This document shows, piece after piece, positions 7,048-11,168 of a stretch of DNA of 11,168 bases. A model generated the notes under the pieces. It searched no databases and was not told where the DNA came from. It saw only the letters and a program-made list of their open reading frames with translations. Position numbers and translations under genes: made by a program. Source of the DNA: Bradyrhizobium sp. GTDB taxonomy: Bacteria > Pseudomonadota > Alphaproteobacteria > Rhizobiales > Xanthobacteraceae. How positions within the stretch are numbered: position 1 is the first letter of the stretch; every line of letters begins with the position of its first letter. Location of the stretch: positions 1 through 11,168 of the forward strand of contig JAFAUV010000240.1 of NCBI GenBank assembly GCA_019243075.1, read 5' to 3'.

Positions 7048-7367
7048 GCGCCTGGCTTGCATTGCTTGGCGCGGGCCTGCTCGAGGTGGGCTGGGCGCTC
7101 GGTCTCAAATATTCCGACGGATTGACGCGATTCTGGCCGACCACAGCGACGCTGATCGCGATCGTCCTCAGTTTTGCCTTGATGGCGCTGGCGTTGCGCT
7201 CACTTCCGTTCGGCACGGCATATGCGGTATGGACCGGAATTGGCGCCGTGGGCAGCATCGTTGTCGGCATGTTGCTCTACAGCGAGCCGACCGATCCGGT
7301 TCGTATCATCTGTTTGACGCTGATCGTGGCCGGCATGGTCGGACTCAAGCTCAACTCGCCGGTCTGA
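7044..7367 (+). CDS. sugE: SMR-family transporter, SugE/Gdx-type guanidinium exporter
   Basis: 107-aa inner-membrane protein with four hydrophobic helices, the normal size of the small multidrug resistance family; these work as antiparallel dimers driven by proton exchange. E14 is the essential proton and substrate-binding glutamate. The nearby W17, S43, Y60 and W63 correspond (offset by one) to the substrate-site residues described for the guanidinium exporter Gdx-Clo. GLKYS, GTAYAVWTGIGAVG and the GLKLNS end are typical of the SugE/Gdx branch rather than EmrE. The likely substrate is therefore guanidinium, in exchange for protons. No strong Shine-Dalgarno precedes the ATG, and two hairpins lie upstream. 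The last 168 nt overlap the 3' end of the minus-strand membrane protein gene, an unusually large convergent overlap. Confidence 0.92.
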   Translation: MSAWLALLGAGLLEVGWALGLKYSDGLTRFWPTTATLIAIVLSFALMALALRSLPFGTAYAVWTGIGAVGSIVVGMLLYSEPTDPVRIICLTLIVAGMVGLKLNSPV

Positions 7368-8345
7368 CACCGCGACTGCGGCGACAGCCGGCTTTTTTGC
7401 GCGAAAATTGCGCCACGCTTCGACTCCCCCGAACAGAACCAGCGCGATCGAGAGCGGCACGAGATGATACAGAAAACGGAACATCAACAGTGCGGCCAAC
7501 AGCTGCTCGCGGTTCTCGTCACCCAACCCGATCAGGATGGTGGCGTCGAAAACGCCCAACCCCGCCGGCGCATGGCTGGCAAAACCGAGCAGCGTTGCCG
7601 CGATGAAAACCGCGATCAATCGGAAGAAGCTGATATCGACGCTGCCCGGCAGCAGCACATACATCGAAATCGCGGCCGCCGCGAGGTCGAGCAGCCCGAC
7701 CACGATCTGAACCAGCACCAGCGGACCCGAAGGAAGCTTCACCAGCCACTGGCTCCTGCCGATCTGGCGCGGATGCAGCCAGCTCCACACCAGATATCCG
7801 CCGACACCGCCGAGCAGGATCAGCGCGAGCAGGCGGTTGCCCCAGTCCGGCAGCTGGTCGATGACGCCGATCGCGGCCGGCTGGTACAAAAGGCTGAAGC
7901 CGAGTGCGGTCATGTTGCCGAGCCAGAAGGTGAGCCCGGTCAGGAAGCAGATGTTGGCGACCCCCATCGCACCCAGCCCGTTCCTCGAATAGATGCGGTA
8001 GCGGATGACGGGGGAGATCAGCGCCACCGCGCCGATGCCGTGGGCAATCGGATAGCTGGTAAAGCTCGCCAGCGCCGCGATCCGATACGGCACGTCCTTG
8101 CGGCCCATGGTGTGCAGCGCCAGCCAGTCATACAATGTGATGCTGGCATAGGACGCCGTGACCATCAAAAGCGCGAGCGCGATGACGCTCGGCTCGGTGT
8201 CACGGATGATCGCGAGCACGATATCGTAATCGATATTCTTGAGCGCATGAGTCAACGCGAAAATCGCGCCGCCGCCAATCAAGATGCTGAGGATCGCGCC
8301 GCCCAGGCCCTTGATGCGACTGCTGCTGCGGAGCTTGTTCTGCAA
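7200..8345 (-). CDS. YbhN/MprF flippase-like integral membrane protein (lysylphosphatidylglycerol synthase TM family)
   Basis: 381-aa membrane protein with about eight hydrophobic segments between residues 16 and 312. The HAPAGLGVFDATIL segment near residue 260 is typical of the UPF0104/PF03706 family, which includes YbhN and the N-terminal flippase half of MprF. The soluble aminoacyl-transferase half of MprF is absent, so a lipid or sterol-like substrate transport role is only inferred. Two oddities. The first usable start in the given frame is TTG 8345 without a Shine-Dalgarno. The frame stays open up to a TGA at 8387-8385 and contains CTG at 8378 and 8360 but no ATG or GTG. Also, residues 327-381 are a hydrophilic tail read antisense to the SMR gene, beyond the last membrane segment, and look like a lost stop rather than a real domain. 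True start uncertain. Confidence 0.82.
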   Translation of the reverse strand: MQNKLRSSSRIKGLGGAILSILIGGGAIFALTHALKNIDYDIVLAIIRDTEPSVIALALLMVTASYASITLYDWLALHTMGRKDVPYRIAALASFTSYPIAHGIGAVALISPVIRYRIYSRNGLGAMGVANICFLTGLTFWLGNMTALGFSLLYQPAAIGVIDQLPDWGNRLLALILLGGVGGYLVWSWLHPRQIGRSQWLVKLPSGPLVLVQIVVGLLDLAAAAISMYVLLPGSVDISFFRLIAVFIAATLLGFASHAPAGLGVFDATILIGLGDENREQLLAALLMFRFLYHLVPLSIALVLFGGVEAWRNFRAKKPAVAAVAVSDRRVELESDHAGHDQRQTDDTNRIGRLAVEQHADNDAAHGANSGPYRICRAERK

Positions 8346-8378
8346 CCAATCGATGTTCAGGGCGCGCTTCCAATCCAG

Positions 8379-8595
8379 GCAGTCTCAGCCCTACCCCCGT
8401 GCTGCCCGATTCGAGGTGGTCGACGGCGTCATTTGGCACGCCGGTATGACAATTGCGTAACCAGGGCCGTCAATATGCACTTTGATGTGATATTTGGCCA
8501 CAGCATGTGAGTCAAACTCGAGACTCAATCCGGTCGCATCCCCTTCACGCTGTGTTTGTAAGAGACACGCGACAGTTCCGATGCTTGAGGGCCGC
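8379..8595. other. Divergent intergenic region, nothing firm
   Basis: About 217 nt between the membrane protein gene and the small winged-helix-like gene. It must hold both promoters, but I see no EcfG match and no convincing -35/-10 pair. It is more AT-rich around 8440-8520 than the flanking genes, as promoters often are. Confidence 0.4.
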
Positions 8596-8820
8596 ATGAA
8601 CGCCGAACTCGACTACGATCTCCGGCCCGAGCAATGGGAAGCGCTCAAGGCGCTTCGCGGCGGCGCTAATCAAGGCTGCGCGCCCAGCCAATACCTGATC
8701 GAGCAGCTCGTCGAGCTGGGACTTGCCGATGTCGGCGGCCAAGGTCCCAGGATCAGCCCCATGGGACGCAGGGTTCTGATCCGGGGCTCTTCGCGGCTCT
8801 GGGAAGACGTAGCCGCTTGA
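8596..8820 (+). CDS. Small winged-helix-like protein, unknown function
   Basis: Predicted 74-aa protein. LRPEQWEALKALR near the start, then YLIEQLVELGLADV and PRISPMGRRVLIR at the end, follow the helix-helix-wing pattern seen in MarR-like winged-helix domains, where the last part would be the wing. It is half the usual length of a MarR regulator, so it is at best a minimal domain, and DNA binding is unproven. ATG 8596 was chosen because GAGG lies 5 nt upstream; the in-frame ATG at 8581 would add five residues but has no Shine-Dalgarno. It is followed by about 180 nt before the DUF3551 gene, which has its own promoter, so the two need not be co-transcribed. Confidence 0.72.
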   Translation: MNAELDYDLRPEQWEALKALRGGANQGCAPSQYLIEQLVELGLADVGGQGPRISPMGRRVLIRGSSRLWEDVAA

Positions 8821-8951
8821 TTTCGGCTTGTTGATTTTGGCCGGTTGATCGCCGCGCGGTGAGCTTCGGTTCGCGCGCGCTTGCTGCGGCGGTGAATGTC
8901 GCTCGCGCCTATGCAATCGCGGTATGGCGACCGATGTCATCGAAATTTCAC

Positions 8952-8977
8952 GGAACGGCGCTGCAGCGCAATCCGTT
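8952..8977 (+). promoter_or_regulatory. EcfG-type general stress promoter of the DUF3551 gene
   Basis: GGAAC at 8952-8956 and CGTT at 8974-8977 with a 17-nt spacer match the EcfG consensus. The element ends 27 nt before the ATG at 9005, giving a short leader that still contains the Shine-Dalgarno CGGAG. This is the second such site in the window, again directly before a small gene. Confidence 0.62.
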
Positions 8978-9004
8978 GCCGAAGCACATCCGACAACGGA
9001 GATC

Positions 9005-9355
9005 ATGATGAAGCTGGATACAAAACTCGTCGCCGGGGCGGCAGTGCTGCTCTCGCTGACTTCAACGCACTCGGCCGCGGCCGCCGCCAAGAAGTATTGC
9101 CTCAACGCCGCAACAGGCGGCTCGAACTGCAGTTTCGCCAGCATGGAAATGTGCCGCCAAACCGTGAGCGGCCGCAACGGCTGGTGCAGCGAACAAGTCG
9201 ATTTCAGCAAATGGGGTGAGGGCCGTTCCGAGAACAGCTTCGCCTATTATCCGCCCGGCGGCGAGCCAGCGCGGCGAAGGATGACGCAGGACGAGCGCGA
9301 CCTGCAAAAGCTTCATGAGGACGACATGCCGACCAAGGGCGTCGGAGCCGAATAG
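9005..9355 (+). CDS. Small secreted DUF3551-type protein
   Basis: 116-aa exported protein. The N-terminus is a Sec signal peptide: MKLDTK, a hydrophobic core to about residue 20, and a likely cut in the SAAAAA stretch (23-28). The mature part starts KKYC and has four cysteines (C32, C42, C50, C61) in the order YC...NCSF...MCRQT...GWC, the layout of DUF3551, a family of small secreted proteins expanded in Bradyrhizobium; the cysteines probably form two disulfides. A polar tail (about 62-116) is beyond the core domain. ATG 9005 was chosen over the ATG at 8924 because it begins the signal peptide and follows CGGAG, and because the longer form would place the EcfG promoter inside the gene. Function is unknown; the promoter suggests stress induction. 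It converges on the phn genes with a 13-nt gap. Confidence 0.82.
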   Translation: MMKLDTKLVAGAAVLLSLTSTHSAAAAAKKYCLNAATGGSNCSFASMEMCRQTVSGRNGWCSEQVDFSKWGEGRSENSFAYYPPGGEPARRRMTQDERDLQKLHEDDMPTKGVGAE

Positions 9356-9368
9356 CGCGGCGATCTCT

Positions 9369-9980
9369 TCACCACATTGTCTGCCGCGCCCGCTCCGGCC
9401 ATTCGCGATCATATGGCTCGCCGCCGACCCGGTTCTCGCTCATCTCGGCCAGAATCTGGCCGGGCGTGGGAAGGGTCTTAGGGTCGACGCGCTTGTCGGG
9501 ATTCCACAGGTCGGAGCGTACGATCGCCCGCGCGCACTGAAAATAGATTTCGTCCACTGTCATGACGATGACGGTGCGCGGCGCCTTGCCCTCGACCTTG
9601 AACGAGGCGAGCAGATCGGGATCGGCCGACAGATGGGCGCGGCCATTGACGCGCAGCGTGCTGCCGGAGCCCGGGATCAGGAACAACACCGCAACCCTCG
9701 GGTCGCGCACGATGTTGCGGAGGGAATCGATGCGGTTGTTGCCGCGCCGGTCCGGCATCATCAGGGTCCTTTCGTCGTGGATGCGGACGAAGCCGGGCAG
9801 ATCGCCGCGCGGCGAGCAATCGAGCCCCTCCGGCCCCGACGTCGCCAGCGCCGCGAACGGCGACTTTTCGATCAGCACGCGGTAGGACGCCGTAACCCGG
9901 TCGGCGACCTTCACCGTCGAGCTCTCGCCGGGAAAGCCGTAGATCGCTTCCAATTGCTCGATGGTCGCGACAACAGCCAT
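9369..9980 (-). CDS. Possible independent PPOX-type flavoprotein (internal start)
   Basis: The C-terminal half of the fusion can be translated alone from ATG 9980: 203 aa starting MAVVATIEQLEAIYG. This agrees in length and N-terminal character with standalone MSMEG_1061-family FMN proteins, whose start also precedes an EELxAIYG-like helix. GGGGGAG ends 7 nt before the ATG, a well-placed ribosome site. This may be the main product for this domain whether or not the fusion is made. Substrate unknown; relatives bind FMN or F420 and reduce small molecules. Confidence 0.55.
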   Translation of the reverse strand: MAVVATIEQLEAIYGFPGESSTVKVADRVTASYRVLIEKSPFAALATSGPEGLDCSPRGDLPGFVRIHDERTLMMPDRRGNNRIDSLRNIVRDPRVAVLFLIPGSGSTLRVNGRAHLSADPDLLASFKVEGKAPRTVIVMTVDEIYFQCARAIVRSDLWNPDKRVDPKTLPTPGQILAEMSENRVGGEPYDREWPERARQTMW

Positions 9981-10565
9981 GGTCTCACTCCCCCCCTTGA
10001 TGGCGCGCACCAGCCGCCGCGCGTGATCTTCGGGACGGCCGACATTGAGGATGGCGATATCGGGTGCGGCCGTGTCCACCGTGCGGCTCAGCCTTTGCTC
10101 GGATCCGCCATCGCTGGAGCGCGCCCGCATTCTGATGCGCTCGGCAAGCACTTCCGGAGGCGCCGTGATCGCAACCACCAGCACATGGGCATAGGCGCGG
10201 CGTGCGGCATTGATCACGGTGCGCGACACATTGACCACGACGGAACGTCCGGCGCGAATATCATCGTCGATCGCCAGCGGCAAACCGTAGCAGTGGCCGT
10301 GCGCTTCCCAATGCATGGCAAAATCGCCGCGGGCGAGTGCTTCAGCGAATTGATCCGCGGTAAGCGCAACATTGTCCTCGGCGGAGGAAGCCTCCCGCGT
10401 GACCACCCGGCGCGGGAAGACGATATTGCGATCGTCGGCGCAGGCCGCTTTCGCGAAGCCAAGCAGCGTGTCCTTGCCCGCCCCGCTCGGGCCGACCACC
10501 AGGACCAGCCTGCCCGGGCCAATGGCACTGGGCGTGTAGGGGGAGAGCACCGGCGCTTCGCTCAT
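9369..10565 (-). CDS. phnN: PhnN ribose 1,5-bisphosphokinase fused in frame to a PPOX-type FMN-binding protein
   Basis: 398-aa fusion. Residues 1-~192 are PhnN, which phosphorylates ribose 1,5-bisphosphate to PRPP in the C-P lyase pathway. The P-loop GPSGAGKDT (25-33) and FPRRVVTREAS (about 50-60) are clear, and standalone PhnN is about 190 aa. Residues 196-398 are a pyridoxamine-phosphate-oxidase-like flavoprotein of the MSMEG_1061 type: SPFAALATSGPEG, CSPRGDLPGF, and PDRRGNNRIDSLRNI, which should bind FMN. The join is seven Gs (9990-9996). Just after it, M196 (ATG 9980) has its own Shine-Dalgarno, GGGGAG, at 7 nt. With eight Gs, PhnN would stop 4 nt before that ATG. So the two were probably separate genes. 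ATG 10565 overlaps the phnM stop (ATGA) and has AGGGGAG at about 8 nt. Confidence 0.85.
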   Translation of the reverse strand: MSEAPVLSPYTPSAIGPGRLVLVVGPSGAGKDTLLGFAKAACADDRNIVFPRRVVTREASSAEDNVALTADQFAEALARGDFAMHWEAHGHCYGLPLAIDDDIRAGRSVVVNVSRTVINAARRAYAHVLVVAITAPPEVLAERIRMRARSSDGGSEQRLSRTVDTAAPDIAILNVGRPEDHARRLVRAIKGGSETMAVVATIEQLEAIYGFPGESSTVKVADRVTASYRVLIEKSPFAALATSGPEGLDCSPRGDLPGFVRIHDERTLMMPDRRGNNRIDSLRNIVRDPRVAVLFLIPGSGSTLRVNGRAHLSADPDLLASFKVEGKAPRTVIVMTVDEIYFQCARAIVRSDLWNPDKRVDPKTLPTPGQILAEMSENRVGGEPYDREWPERARQTMW

Positions 10566-11168
10566 GCGACCCGCTCCCCTTCCCGCCAGGCGCTTCGCAC
10601 CACGGGGATCTCGCGCGCCACATGCACGCGGATCAGATCGGCGCGCTTGCCGACCGCGATCTCGCCGCGATCGTTCAGGCCGACTGCTTCCGCCGGCGTC
10701 TTGGTGACGGTGCGGACAGCGGCCGCAAGGTCGATGGCGGGCACCTGCTTGGGCAATTGCAGCGCTCCCATCAGGAGGCTCGACGGCACATAGTCCGACG
10801 AGAGGATGTCGAGCAATCCCTCGCGCGCCAGATCGACCGCCGCGATGTTGCCGGAATGCGAGCCGCCGCGCACCACATTGGGCGCACCCATCAGGATGTC
10901 GATGCCGGCTTTGTGCAGGCCTCTGGCCGCTTCCATCGTGGTCGGGAACTCCGCGACAGAGACACGATCCCGGATCGCATCGGTGACGTTCTCGTCCGTG
11001 GTGTCGTCGTGGCTGGCGAGCGGGATCTCGTATTGGTGCGCCAGCGCCACGATGTCGCGCATGTTCTTCGCGGCATAGGCTTGCTGATGATCGAAGCGGC
11101 GCTTGAACAGCACGTCGAGCTCGGCATCGGTCATGCCGCCGCCCTTGCCGCGATAATAGTCGCGCAGC
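10562..11168 (-). CDS. phnM: PhnM, alpha-D-ribose 1-methylphosphonate 5-triphosphate diphosphatase (3' part, cut by window edge)
   Basis: The C-terminal ~201 residues of PhnM; the frame is open through the right edge (LRDYYRGKGGG precedes the first in-frame Met). PhnM is a metal-dependent amidohydrolase that removes pyrophosphate from ribose 1-methylphosphonate 5-triphosphate before C-P lyase cleaves the phosphonate. Visible family blocks are PLASHDDTT (metal-site region), GAPNVVRGGSHSGN, and SSDYVPSSLL, which carries the late catalytic aspartate. The HxH motif of the N-terminal half lies outside the window. The stop overlaps the phnN start by 4 nt (ATGA), so the two are co-translated; the rest of a phn operon should lie to the right. 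Confidence 0.94.
   Translation of the reverse strand, partial: LRDYYRGKGGGMTDAELDVLFKRRFDHQQAYAAKNMRDIVALAHQYEIPLASHDDTTDENVTDAIRDRVSVAEFPTTMEAARGLHKAGIDILMGAPNVVRGGSHSGNIAAVDLAREGLLDILSSDYVPSSLLMGALQLPKQVPAIDLAAAVRTVTKTPAEAVGLNDRGEIAVGKRADLIRVHVAREIPVVRSAWREGERVA

Noticed and set aside
7464..8510. 348-aa Gln/Asp/Arg-rich open frame on the plus strand
   Set aside because: Antisense of the YbhN-like membrane protein, whose hydrophobic helices and family motif are clear.
9355..9389. Terminator between the convergent DUF3551 and phn genes
   Set aside because: A perfect 7-bp inverted repeat exists (GCGCGGC/GCCGCGC), but the loop is 21 nt and there is no T-run on either strand.
9315..10793. 492-aa open frame on the plus strand
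   Set aside because: Antisense of phnN-PPOX and phnM, which carry unmistakable motifs.

Overview
The window looks like a chromosomal segment of a GC-rich alphaproteobacterium, most likely Bradyrhizobium or a close relative (Nitrobacteraceae). This rests on the high-GC coding bias, a DUF3551-type small secreted protein, two promoters matching the alphaproteobacterial general-stress sigma factor EcfG (GGAAC-N16/17-CGTT), and a C-P lyase accessory pair (phnM-phnN). Genus assignment is an inference from these features, not from a database search.

Layout, left to right. (1) 59-4142, minus strand: a tight three-gene operon with 4-nt ATGA overlaps, encoding a tri-haem cytochrome c, a (2Fe-2S) subunit and a Tat-exported molybdopterin subunit. 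Together they should form a periplasmic aldehyde/N-heterocycle dehydrogenase of the isoquinoline 1-oxidoreductase type that passes electrons to cytochrome c. A possible 19-residue leader peptide (4139-4198) overlaps the first start codon. (2) 4253-5307: a cluster of very small genes: a two-helix membrane protein behind an EcfG-type promoter and followed by a good terminator, a zinc-ribbon protein, and a small charged protein whose 3' end carries a 16-bp tandem repeat. (3) 5469-6674, minus: a BtaA-like (DUF3419) aminocarboxypropyl transferase of betaine-lipid synthesis, with no btaB beside it. (4) 6675-7367, plus: a leader with two perfect hairpins and an uncertain small ORF, then a SugE/Gdx-type small multidrug resistance protein carrying the guanidinium-exporter signature residues. 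(5) 7200-8345, minus: a YbhN/MprF-flippase-like membrane protein that overlaps the SMR gene tail-to-tail by 168 nt and has no ATG or GTG start. (6) 8596-9355, plus: a small winged-helix-like protein and a secreted DUF3551 protein with its own EcfG-type promoter. (7) 9369-11168, minus: the 3' part of phnM followed by phnN, here fused in frame to a pyridoxamine-phosphate-oxidase-like flavoprotein.

The most notable observation is the phnN junction. A run of seven G residues lies exactly between the kinase and flavoprotein domains. One additional G would end PhnN at its normal length, four bases before an ATG that has its own Shine-Dalgarno. The fusion is therefore either a recent indel, a slippage site giving both forms, or a sequence error. 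No clear defence system, CRISPR array, insertion sequence, tRNA or rRNA gene was seen.
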